NCBI GenBank assembly: GCA_964030785.1
Contig: OZ034974.1
Span: forward strand, 47,560,003-47,624,002
From: Siderastrea siderea
Taxonomy: Eukaryota; Cnidaria; Anthozoa; Scleractinia; Rhizangiidae
Direction: 5' to 3'
DNA length: 64,000 nt
Shown: positions 44,648 to 57,919 of the stretch, piece by piece
Numbering within the stretch: the first letter of the stretch is position 1
How the letters are laid out: each line of letters starts with the position of its first letter
Position numbers and translations under genes: made by a program
The notes under the pieces: model-generated
Seen by the model: the letters and a program-made list of their open reading frames with translations, nothing else
Database searches by the model: none
What the model was told of the DNA's origin: nothing

Positions 44648-47600
44648 CTAAAGTCCTGCTTGAGATTTTCGCGTTCTGAGACGGGTTTTGACTTCATAAT
44701 TGCCAATCACCACATGTCCTCCCAGCTCGCTTTTCCTTGGCTTTCTCTTCCGAGTTCTCTGTGCCTGCAATTGACTTGTGTCAGCAGGTGGTTTGAAATC
44801 CGGCGGTGCATTCTGGGTGTGTGTGGTGGATCTCAGGCCCCGCTCAGTAGTATGCGGCTCAACAGCATTCACAACTGCTCCATTTTGATAGCCATTGGGA
44901 AGGACATGATCATACTCAGAACGTTCCTCTTGGTACATGTGGTTACCATTTGTTTTGACGTAGTTCAAGGTTTTCGTGCTTGGGTCCTCCGCCGGTAATT
45001 CTTCCAAGAATCTGGGCTTTCTGGTTCCCTTTAGCAAATAAACATAACAGTAAACTTTTGCTTGTTAAGAAAGCGGTTGCAGTAAGTGTACTCGAGGGGG
45101 AACTATCTTGTTTATGGTGTTATTTAAGGTGGCTCCATATAGTTTTTCAGCGCGCGAGGAATGGGAACTAAATTGGCACAAGCGCGCGCGCGAGGAGCGC
45201 GACAGTCCAAGTCAGATGACATGTGCCAATCAACCTCCCAGGCGAACTTTTCCAAAGTCTGATTGAGGCATCTTTATGGCTTACCTTTTCAAAACCTATC
45301 GAGCACATAGCAGTGAAATTATGAAAAGCCTTTAGTTTAATCGCTTTTGTAGCTGCGTTGGGTGGCCAAATGGGTAAAAACTTGCGTTCACTTGCGTGCA
45401 AATTTGAACTCCATCAAATTGAACGCAAGTGATCGCAAGCTATCCCGAGCACCGCGGCACACAAGTCATTTCCAAACGGGGTCGCGAGTTAACGCAAGTT
45501 TTCAATTTGTGACTCCCATTGGCCAGGGCCGGAATTTCTGTTCGCATGTAGCTGGTATGTTTAGTGAACTACCACAGGGATGTTGGAATCTTTTTTTTTT
45601 AACAAGAGACCAAATCTTTTCTGTTCTAGGGTGGGTGTTGTCAAACCTCACACATGCTTCCCACAGGAACACCACTTCCCACTGGATACCCACATTACAG
45701 TAGGAACCTTGTCATACAAAATGGTGCTTTAGATTCGTAATGAACTTAGATACCACATTTACAACCACCATAGTGGGAAAAGATCAGGAGACAACGTATC
45801 TACGAATAATTCTACTGCTAGTTGCAATTCACGATTTCTTTTAAAATTTCACCCTTTTTAATAATAAATTTCGAGTTTGTGTTTTAAAACGAAATTTATT
45901 TTTACCTTTAAGTTTGTTGCTGTTAATTTTAAGATTTTTGTGAAAAAGCATTTTTGAGTAAGGAACTTTATTTATTAATTTGACCTAAGAGTCGTTTATC
46001 AGAAGTAATTCTATAATCTTTTAGTTATGTTTCAATGTGAAGTACTTTTAAAATAATTTCAGTTTTAAATGGAGGACGTTTAAGAAACAAGGCACACTGT
46101 CAGTTTTTATTTCAATTTTTAAAACTGGTCATGTTAATTTTTTTAAATGTTATGAACTACAATAAAGCTTTAAACTACAGATAGTGTTGTCACAGGTTTA
46201 ACCACATAAGATTTAGCAAACGGTTTGATTGCTGGAGCATGTTTCATAAGTAGTTTGTCTAGTGTGATTTTACAAGCAAGGGCAGCCCTTGGTTGTCGAT
46301 GGTGAAGTTTTGACTTTTGCTTAAGTTGTCAAAACATCATTTGGCAATGACAATGACAGGGATTGGAAAAAACGTGGCTTTCGGCTCACCCTTCCCAAAG
46401 TTTGCTTCCCCAAGCCAATTTCCCGCCTGTCCTAGATTAAAAAGACTTGTAATGAAAAAGGAAGAAAAAACAAAACAAACAAAACAAAGGAAATCATGCT
46501 CTGTGACATGTAGTACATATTTTAATATGAAATCATGTCCGAGTGCGTGATGTATGAAAAGCAGTGTTTGATGTATACGATGTGGGAAATTACAGGTGTA
46601 AGTGAAGTCGGCAGACTCGCACTGTAAGTTGACGGGATAGTTTCCCAAGGCCCTTTACTCGTCGCACAAGTGAGCAGAAAACTTTATTTGTTTGACCTTT
46701 AAATTTGCTTGTCTCTGGCAACGGGTCGGGACTTTTATTGAGCACTGCAGTTTTTCTAGGACCACCCTCATGACACGTTACACAATAGACAAACCACGTG
46801 TTAATATTCCTTACGTATTTCTTCAGCATTTTAAGTTTCTCCACAATGTTTGCTTTTATTATATCACCTTCCTAAACAAAGACATTGAGAGCAACAATTG
46901 ATCATAATTTTAAAGTTACTATTGAAAATTATGTGTTCTAAGCTAGGCCTAAACCAGTTGTTCATGTCTGCTTCTTGCCAGCTCCCTAGCCTGCATAGCA
47001 AGGGTACGCATAGGCTTGTCCGCACGTTGGAAGCATTTTTAATCGGGGCTAGGAAAAAAGGATAGAAGGAGGGGGGATGGGCAGGGGTGAAGAGGAAATT
47101 CCCCTCCCCTCCCTTCCCCTCCTCCCATTTTTATTTATTTTTATTTTTTTTGCCCTCGCTCCAATTTTCGCGCGCCCAAAGAGCGGAAACTGCTTCAAAC
47201 GCACAGAAAATCCTACGGAAACACTTACTATGCAGGCTACAAGTGCCCTGTTTTTTCCTGAGTGCTCTGTTGTTTTTCCAAACATCCTGCCATTTTGTGA
47301 ATGACCCTGGAGTCATTTTTGGAATGCCCAGACATTTCCTGCTGCTATTCTTAGCATCCTGAGGAATTTTTTTGAATGACCTGAGAATTTGCAGAGTGCC
47401 ATATTGTAGAAAGCGATATGACTGTACATTTACGAAAAGTTGAAGAAACTTTGTGCGTTAAATCTTATGACAAGAAAATTTTTCTCTTTCTCTGAACTTA
47501 AGAAGTCTTAAACTTTTACGACATTTTAAAACACCTGCTCCAAAATGAACATTTAATTATATTCTTAGCTTATCATGAGTTTTGTTAAATTTATTTCATA

Positions 47601-50600
47601 TGTTATGTTTACATAGCTATCAAATATGAAATTTCCTTCAGTGTCAAAAACGTTTCTGTATTATTGTAATTGTTACTAATAATCAGTTTACATTTTAAAG
47701 TTCAATTTATCATACCTACTGAAGCAAATCTTTTGAGATTTTAATCAACAAATCAAACCTGCAATGTTGTACAACAAACCTTTGATTTTGTCATGACCAT
47801 AAAATACAGCACTGCCATGCATATAGCCATCTGCAAGAAGGAGAACAAGCTTTTATTTCTGTGAACAAACATTAAATAACTTAACAAGAAGACACGCGGT
47901 GAAATAGATGAGAAAATCATAAACTAAGGGACACAGTCTTGAAGAGAGAGTAAAGGAGTTACAATACTTTAATTCTGTTGGAAACATGAAATGGGAATGA
48001 CGAGGCATGATAGAAATTGGTAGACAAATGGACCACACTATATTTACAGAATGGCAACTTCAGAAAAATGATCTCAGTGTTTACCAAAATTGGGTAGAGT
48101 CCAAATTTACTTCAATTTTTATGAGTAGCCTCTGGTTTCTCTGAGGGCTGTGTCATTTTCATGCAGAGTTTGAGAAGTTTTATTACATGTGCATTTGTAC
48201 ACCTTCTTAATGTTTTGGCCGAATTGCCAGACCATACAAGAAGGAGAAATGATTGAGGACCACTTCCCAAAGTGGATGTAGTGAAGCCTTACAGTATAAC
48301 AACTGAAAATGTATTCTGTCATCATGCAGGCTCTATTTTCATTTTGTAAACGACTCTCATTGAAAATGGAAACCAAAAAAAAAAACCGTTTTAGCTCCGT
48401 TCAACAATTTTTCTAGCTGCCTATTCAGGGGCTATAAATTCTTACAACAAAGAAGTGAAGAATTGAAGTGAGCTAGGGCAAGCCCGGCATGGACTGTGCA
48501 AGAGAGTGGGGCCCCATTCTCTTCCCCAGTCTCGCTTCACCAGCTAGCTTTTTTCTCTGTTTGTCAGTTTTTCCCCTTGTTTTCCCCACCGCAGTCTACG
48601 CAGGCTAAGTAAAAGCTGCTCAAATGATTTACCTGAAACAACAGCCACAGAATGATGCTAACAATTTCCGTTTTCTTGAACATGTCCAAGCCATATTTGA
48701 TACAAATTAGTAATTCTAAACATGTGATGGCACTGAAAATAAATAAATATTAAATAAATAAACAAATAAATGGGAATTATCAGTGGCACATCCACAGGGT
48801 GGGTCTTCCTCCACTGTGTCCAGATCGAATTGGAATTTAGAAATGTTGGTCAGAGGGGAAAACAACAACAAACAACAAACAACAAACTCAACCCACAACT
48901 GTCGCCGAGTCCAGGAATCCAACCCGGGCCACATTGCCATGGCGACATATGGGTCTAGTAATATTCATTAATTTTTCCTTGCTCTTGTTCTTCTTTTTCA
49001 TTTTTTCACTGGTTACTTACAGTATGCAGGGAATGTGACTGCAACATACTTTAATGTCACTTTAAATTATCTTCAGAAGACCTTCTTATCGATTTTAATA
49101 AGTAAGATGGGCAGTAGGGTGAAAACATTCAATGAAAAAGTTGTGTATTTCAGCCATGGTTTACACTAGTGGTCTCAACAACTGGAAGTTGTGCCTCACT
49201 GAAGATTAATGTAACCATTTTTATTTTCATTCAATCCGATACTTTCAGGGACTGCTAAATTCAAATGGGTGGCGGGGGTTGTTACTTTTAGCAAACATTA
49301 GACTCATCACAAAACTAGTGTTACTTTTTTGGGGGGGGGGGGGGTATTTTTGACATCCTGAAGTAAAGTTTTCCTACTTTTGAGCAGAACTTACATCAAC
49401 ACCCAAGCCTGAGTTCCAAGTCTTCTGCTTCTGGTGTCTGTAATATACACATAGTATTGTCTGCAAAAACAGAGAGACAGAATAAAATTAATACTTTTTA
49501 TACAAATCTCAATCTTGGTTTTTGAATTTTTAGTTTTCCCACTGGTTTGTGTACAAAGGAGATCAGCCCATAAAGCCGTGGCTAGCGATTTTTTGCTTGC
49601 AGTGGTGATACAATTATTATTTTTTTCAAATTGTCACGTCGCCGGCGTGTGGTGAAAACGCATGTGTAGCCACCCTCGCACAGGTGACGTAACAGCTGAA
49701 AAAAATGCAGGAAAAATTGTGAGAAATTCAATGAGGTGATTTTTTTGCAACAAAATCACAGACTTTGTCAAAATTTGTAGCTTAGTGTAGCCGCCACTGT
49801 GCACTGGCAATGCGACAATTTTAAACAAAATTGCATCACCAAGCAAAAAATTGCTGGTGTAACTGTGGCTTAACCCTCCATTTTACCTTATAGTGCCATG
49901 TGTCAAGTGCCACGTGCAGTGTTCAAAAATAATTTGCTGAGTTGGATCATTAAGATGTCAGTTGTGCTTGATGCTTAGACTTACATTGTAGGTATGGTTA
50001 CAGTGCATCTCAAAAGATGGCATCATGAAAGTTGTCGCGCTGCATGTGACACTGAAAACAGCAGTAATTAACCCTCTAAGCCCTGATATGAAGATGCATA
50101 TTCTCCTTACTGTTCTCCATACATTTCTTATGGAACTAGTAAGGAGAATTTGTCTAAATATCAAGACACTCATCCTTGGTGATCAATTCCTTTATTCTCA
50201 TCACTCGAATGTTTGAACAAGTAGTGACAATGTAACGAGAAATTTTATTTTCGTCACTGTTAGGGCATGGCTGCTTACCTCAAGGAGGGTGCAACGATAA
50301 GACAGATAATTCCCAGGCGATACCAATTGAGCCAGTGAGCAGTTGGAACCCACAGAATGTGCTTGAGAAAGAACGTATTCAGCTCCACAATCTAAAGAAA
50401 TCAGGAACTCTTGTTAGGTTCAGGCAATACTTAATGTAAAAGGCAATTAACCCTTTCACTCCCAAGAGTGCCTAAAATCAAAATTCAAGACAAATCCCAA
50501 ATTTCACTTTGTAATTATACTTAGTAAACATAAATAGTACCATGTGGAAGTACATGTACTGCTCAATAGCTTTCACTTGAATGGTCACACTGTAGGATTT

Positions 50601-53600
50601 CATCCACAGACTCAAAAGTTAGAACCACCTTGTACAGCATAATAAACAGCACCACAGGAAAGTACTGCTCAGTAGCTTTCATTTGAATGGTCACACTTTA
50701 GGATTTCATCCACAGACTCAAAAGTTAGTACCACCTTGTACAGCATAATAAACAGTACCACAGGAAAGTACTGCTCAGTAGCTTTCATTTGAATGGTCAC
50801 ACTTCAGGATTTCATCCACAGACTCAGATGTTAGCGTCACCTTTAGTTAATAACTCCATAACTGACTCTGGGAGTGAAAAGGTTGACAAAGGTAATGGCA
50901 TGCATTGTACACACTGTTAGGCATTGAGAATACAGAAAAGCATCTACTAAAAATTAAGACGATGTGCCACTAAATTCTAGTGAACAACAATTCATTTCTC
51001 CTTAGTCGTGGAGATAGCAGAGTGTAGTGTTCCAGTTTTTCAAGATGAAAAGGTCTCTCCAGCCAAAAAACCTGATAAAACTGGGCTTCTGACAGGAAAA
51101 ATTGAATGGTAAATTTAAGATGATTTGGAAGAACCCAGGTTTTTTGACACCTTAAAATTCCTCATTGACTCCCTATCTTTAACCCTTTAAGCCCTAACAG
51201 CGACGAAAATTTCTCTTTACATCATCACTATTATCATCAAGGATAACATGTCTTGACATTTAAACAAATTCTCCTTACTAGTTCCATAAGAAATGTATGG
51301 AGAACAGTAAGGAGAATATACATTTTTATATCAGGGCTTAAAGGGTTAAAACCTATAGACCTGGACCACTGCAGATGACAAGAATGAAGAAAACCATCAA
51401 CAAGGGAATATTGTTTATTGGTGCTCCACCGAATTCTGGTGATCTATATTATATTTTATTTTCTCCTTTTTTTACCAGTACTACCGTGTGGCACTAAATT
51501 TTTGCAGGTTCTAATTTTTTGTGATCTGCAAAAATAAGTTCCCACAAAATAAATTACTGCAATTTTTTTTTCAGCAAAAATTTACTCCACTGTAGAAATT
51601 ATATACAAAAATACTGGTTTAAAGGGGAAAATGCCATAGATGACTTGGTGGATAATACATCAAGGGGTACCCTAGTTATTGTCTATCCATTGTAGTGTAA
51701 TAGAGTGACGTTGATTAATCTATCTTACATTCCCCTGTTGTTTTGCCTACATTGCGATTGCATGTACTCAAATAAAAAAACGAAAATGTTATCAGTTCCA
51801 TCTGAACGCGACTTCCAGAAAATCACAAAAAACTAATTGCCAACAAGAAAAACCAGTCTCTTCCAATCGCAAAAATTAGTTCCCGCAAAACACAAAAAAT
51901 CGCCAATCCGCAAAATTAAACTCCCGCAAAAATTCAGTGCCACGCAGTACACTGTGAGAAACCAAAATTATTGTCAACTGACTTTTTTCCCATTTTCCTC
52001 ACCTGTGTGACAATGACCATCTGACAAATGGCAAAGTATCGCATGTATGAACATCTGGGGTCCATCCAGCGAACATGAGTCCAGCTGCAGAGATATGACA
52101 TAACAGTTAATTAGAACAACAATTAAACTATAGAGCAAGGGTAACCAAAGTTCTCATTTGCCATTTTAAAGGTGATTCAAGGAACCAAATCAAAATTATC
52201 CTGAAAATGAATCATTTACAAACTAAGGAAGGGACTGTCATGAGAAAGAGTTACATGTACATGTATCTTTAGATAGCAAATAGACTTAGTAAGTTTGAGA
52301 ATGTTTGGATGAAAAGTCACCAAACAACAAGTTTTTAAAACTCAAGAAAATTCCATACATTCAAGCAATTTTATTTTGAAAAAGTGTCATCATTAACCAT
52401 ACAATCTCTACAGGTACCGGTACATTAAATTGCCCAATTTATGGAAGCTGTTTGCTAAGCTTGTGTGGTACTGATTACTTTCAAACTTGGTAGAAATACC
52501 ATTTTTGATGTTTTCAACTTCAGATTATGGACATTATTATTAACAGATATGGACATGATTCAGACCAATCAATTGATTAACAACTTGCTCCTGGGCATCT
52601 ACTGGTTTGTCTGTTTGTCCATCTACATAGGTATAACAAACAAACCTTGCTGGTGTAAACTGCATAACTGCACGTCGCAGCTTTCCTGTTGTTGTGTGAA
52701 TATCCCTTCACAAATATAAAACAAACCAAAGTAAAAACTCAGACATTGATCAAACTTTCGCACACATTTAGGGTGCTGTTGTAACAGGCAATTTTTCCTG
52801 CAACCTCAGCAGCGTATATTAAACAGCAATGACAGCATTGTGAAACAAGTTGCAAAATACATGTTAAATTCTGCAACATATGTTGCAATGTTTTGAAAAC
52901 TAGATGACTAGACTATGTTTACTGAAACTTGCAGTACAATGTTTGGTTGCAAGATACATGTACCATAAACTGCTGCTTATAAGCCCCACCCCCCCCCCCC
53001 CCCCCGGGTTATAGGCCCATCTACCTGTAAACAAAAAAATACATCCGGTTATAAGCCCCCCTCTAGTTTTCCTTGTTTCCTTAATATTAGGCACTCTCAC
53101 AGAGCACTGTGAAGATCAACTCTGACAGAGCTGCAAATAACTGTCGGTCATTGGACAATGTCCAACTAAAATCGCCCTATGTCCGACGAAATCTTAACTT
53201 TGGTCGGATATCATGTCCCCACAAATTTTTTTCACCAAATAATAAGTAAATAATGATAAAAAATAATTGTTTCAAAAAGACTTTCACTTAAAAATAATTA
53301 AAAAACGTCTGACCTCATTTTTGTTTTGTCCAACCAAAATGGATATTTGGTCGGACATATGAAGGGCCCGGTGGAAAAAGGGCGTAAGTGACGATTTGAG
53401 GTTAAAATCGAAATTGCTCCTATTTAGCTGAACATTGGCACACAGGCCAGTTTTCATGTGAGGAACGCTGTTGCGCACTTGTTTCTTGACCTGAGATCTA
53501 AAATTTGAAGAATTAGCGTATTACTTTTGCGTGAAAAGTTTTGTTGAACTGAACTCGCTCAAGTGATGCGTGAAAGATTTCTTTTGTTCTCTGCCTGAAC

Positions 53601-56600
53601 TAAAACAAAGGAATTCAACCTAGAATCCGCGGTCCTGTTGTTTTCTTTGTGTCAGTTTTAAGCAAAAGTAATATGCTAATTCTTCAAATTTTAGAGCTCA
53701 GGTCAAGAAATAAGTGTGCAACAACATTCCTCACATGAAAACCAGCATGTGTGCCAATGTTCAGCTAAATAGGAGCAATTTTGATTTTAACCCGAAATCG
53801 TCACTTACGCCCTTTTTCCACCGGGCCCTTCATATGTCCTTTCAAGAAAGAAAAATTATTTGCAGCCCTGTCTGAGCTTCTGTTTTGTTATGTCCCGGTG
53901 ACATTGATTTCGTGTTGTTACAGTTTTGATTGTTGTTACAGTTTTGATTTTGTTGTTAAAATTGAAATGAATTCGATTTATTATGACGTTTCATAGGTTA
54001 ATTAAAAATTGGTAAATTAAAAATGTATGTCGATCAACACTGCTGTGGCTCATTTGGAGACATTTTTTTTTAATTCCGCTTATAAGCCCCCCCAGATATA
54101 AGCCTCTCCATTTATAAGCCCACCCAAAACCCCTTACGAAGTTATCTAAGCCCAGGGCTTATAAGCAGCAGCTTACGGTAATTTGTGAAGTGCTTGTTGC
54201 ACCCAACTTGTCTGGCAGCCATGGTGCATTCTTTGCAAGCTGCATTTTTAAACTGTATGCCAGAGAAATCAGGTGAAAATATTTTAAATTTGTCATTCAT
54301 CAATTTTAGTTTTCCTGCTCTGTTGAAACAGCAATGATCACTCACAATACATAATAATATTATAATTACAAATTAATTCATAATAACTTTTAAGTTTCTA
54401 GTATATTTTTGAACTTTTGTTTGCCCCCATGTTTAGCTTACTTGATGCTTTCCCAGTGATAGTTACGCATCTCAAGTTTCTTGCAGACATACAAGCCAAA
54501 GTGAATCCCTAAACCATTACAGACCAGGAAATCTAACACTAGTGCATCCCACCAGCACTCCTCAAAATTGGGTAACAAGTGAGTGAAGAACACCTGGCAA
54601 GAAAAAAAAAATTTAACTATAATGATTCCGGCGTTTCAATAACATTTGAAGTAGGCAGCTGATTTGAGTAGAGTAACTGACTGTATGAACAAGGGTTTGA
54701 AATAATCTTCCTTTAATTACTTTAATTTAGGGCAAAAAGTAGCCGACGATTCTGAGCGAAATAGCGGACGCTTTTCGTCGACCGTTGGTGCTTATTAAAA
54801 GCACTGATGATTACAGTCCAGTGTTGATAAAAGTCAAGAGGCAAGCATTGAACGCTAGGGGTGAACATCAATATCCTAAAGTGTAGGCAGCACTCTCCTG
54901 TGGTGCTGTTGAAAATATGCTCCTGTAAATTTTTTTTACAGCATAATAGTTAGTTCTGAATTTTAAGTTTGAATAAAATCCTAAAGTGTGACTTCTACTT
55001 CTGGTAAATTGCCAGTGATTTTGTTACAATTTGCCATTAGTGAGTCCCTGGGACTCACCCCATGAAAAATAATGAGTCCCAGACCAAAACCAACAAGTCC
55101 CATCTATCATATATGGTGGGCTTCGGCGATCTTTGTGTGAAGTGCGCTTTATTACAATCATATAGTTTGGTATGACCTTGTTCCCAGGGTCTTCTCAACA
55201 TCAAAATACGTAACCACTCAATCACAAACCATTAGTCACAGACCTGATCACAAACAGACATGGGGGCATTTGGAAGTTTAAACATTCAAGTGATGAGAAT
55301 AAAGAAAGTGATCACCAAAGATAAGATGTCTTGATATTTAGACAAATTCTCCTTACTGGTTCCATAAGAAATGTATGGAGAGCAGTAAGGAGAATATGCA
55401 TTTTTATATCAGGGCTTAATAAAGGTAATCTCACCTCAGTGACTTCCCAGGTGATGCTTGCAGTCCACAGGAGTCCAGCGTGGCGGATAAGCAATGCCTT
55501 GAGAGCCCAGCCAAAGAAATGCGCAAAGGCAAAAATATCACAGTGAGACCAAAGCCTTGCTAGTGTCACTTGTGAACAGTTAACAGCATATTCCTGAAAC
55601 AAACAAAGGAGGATTTACATATACAAGTACATTGTACATTTAAAAAGGATAAGTTAAAGCCCTGTTGTGGCTATCAGCCCACTGGCAGAAGGAGCGATAG
55701 CAATGGTGCTAACGATGATGATGATGGAACCAAATGGTAGAGAAAGCAGTAGATGAATTGTGATTTTTAAAAAGATCACGACAGTTTTTAATTTGTAAAA
55801 CATGTTACGATGTGACTCACATCTTCGTCAGTTACAAAGAATATTTGATAAAACTGTTTGAACTTATAATAACCTAGAGAAACATGCATAATTAACTAGA
55901 ATTCCAGACAATCTATGATTTCAAAGCAATCATCATTATCATGATAAGACGACAACGACGATGTTGATGATGATAGTGGTGGTGGTGATGATAATGATGA
56001 TGACAACAACGATGACAGTGATGACGACAAATGCCTTACCTTGGTATCTGGCCCTTCTTTCTCTAATCCAGGGTCAAAGAAAAACAGAATCTTTCTAAAG
56101 TCTTCACGAGTTTGAAAGAAGGCAAATGCAAGAAAAAGCATATACAGTACACTAACACCTATTGAAAGGCAAACAAAGAAAACATGATGTTGAAATTCCT
56201 AGTTTAACCAAGAAACTATACACACTATGACTGAGTGAGTGTGTGGACTAGAGGGGAAAATGTGTACCAGACTGGCTCACATCAACCTGACAACCTCTAT
56301 GCACATCAGCTCACAAGTTCTTTTTCCACTGAATTCATGTACAGGTGGGGGTGCGCTGCTGTAGTGGGTAGCGCATTGGACTTCAGATCTAAAGGTCGGT
56401 GGTTCAAGGCCCAGTCCTTGCCATCGTGTTGTTTCCTTAGACAAGAAACTTTGTGCCACATTGTCTCTTTCCACCCAGGTGTATAAAATGGGTACCAGCA
56501 ACATACTGCTAGGTGTAACCCTGCGATGGACAAGCATCCCATCCAGGGGAGAGTAGCAATACTCTCAGTTGCTTCATGCTACAGAAACCGGGTTAAGCTT

Positions 56601-57888
56601 CGGCCGTGTGGGCCCCCTTGGCTCGTGTGTGACTTTACCTACCATCATGCACATAGGCAATATGCAGGGAGGGGCGTCTTATAATGGGATGATAAAATAC
56701 CATACATACCAAATATCAGTCTCCATAGTGCTGGATGGGGGCGAATAAAAGGGCCTAGTATATAAAGGAGCAAAAAGAACACCAAAATAAAGACTTTTAT
56801 GTCACTGTAGATCTACAAAAATTTACACCATGAGAAATTATTTGGTCAGGACCAAAAGCAGTGCATGCAAGCCCCTTACATTAGTCCAAACTGATTGTAA
56901 TACATTAAGTTATATAAAAATATTGTAGTATCATAACATCCCAATTATAAGTTATGGGCTTATAAAACTTTGCAAGAAGATTTAAGGGGGGATGACAGCT
57001 AGGGAAGCTTATACCTTGGAGATGGATGAACAAGTCTATAAATGGCTCAACAGAAACTACCATGAAACTGCCCAGTAGTTTCTTAAAAAACGTACACCAG
57101 GCAAGGTCTTTCATAATCACACTAATCATTCAAGATACACCATAATTATTTTCTTGGTCAGTTCAACAGTACGAAAACTTCATTTCATTTGCTTTAGAAA
57201 GGTAACTTAATTGATAGATATAGTAATACTCTGAGGAGAAATTATATGTTGATCACACTCACCATTTGGCATGACAAGGAGGCTGAGAACAAGAAAAACA
57301 ACAGCAAGAGATACTATTCCACTCCATATATTCTCCTCACGGGTAGCATCGGGATTTCTATGTAAAGAGAAGCACAACAAAAAGAACTGTCAGTCTATCT
57401 CACTGCCTCTGGTAGGTTATTCCACTCTTTCAAAAATAAAAATTTACATTTACATGGTTGAAGTTGTCTACTGTTTTTGTTCCTGATATCAGAATTATAT
57501 ATCTGATTAATAAAAACACTACTAAAATGAGCAATTCGCTGAGATCAAAGCAAAGCACCCTACAAGTAGATTTATGACTTCAGACTAAAGGATAAAGGTT
57601 GATTTCCACTGTTGCGTAAATTTTACGGCATACGGGGGTGAATTTAACTGGCTTTATGTGCGTAAATAAAAAATTATAGATGATGTATGAGAGGCGTACG
57701 TAAACGTAAAAAGTTGAGAGCTTTTCAACTTTCTACGTTTACGCAAGCTGTTCATACCTCATCTCTAATTTCATTTACGCACGTTAAGCTAGTTAAATTC
57801 ACGCCCGTACGCACGTAAAATTTATGCAACAGTGGAAATCAACCTTAAAGTGACTATGTCTAACTCTTTTAGTTCTTTTAAAAATGTT

Positions 57889-57919
<31 letters not shown>

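Noticed and set aside
50556..50835. Regular direct repeats resembling a CRISPR array
   Set aside because: The repeats are contiguous 106-bp monomers without spacers, in a eukaryotic intron.
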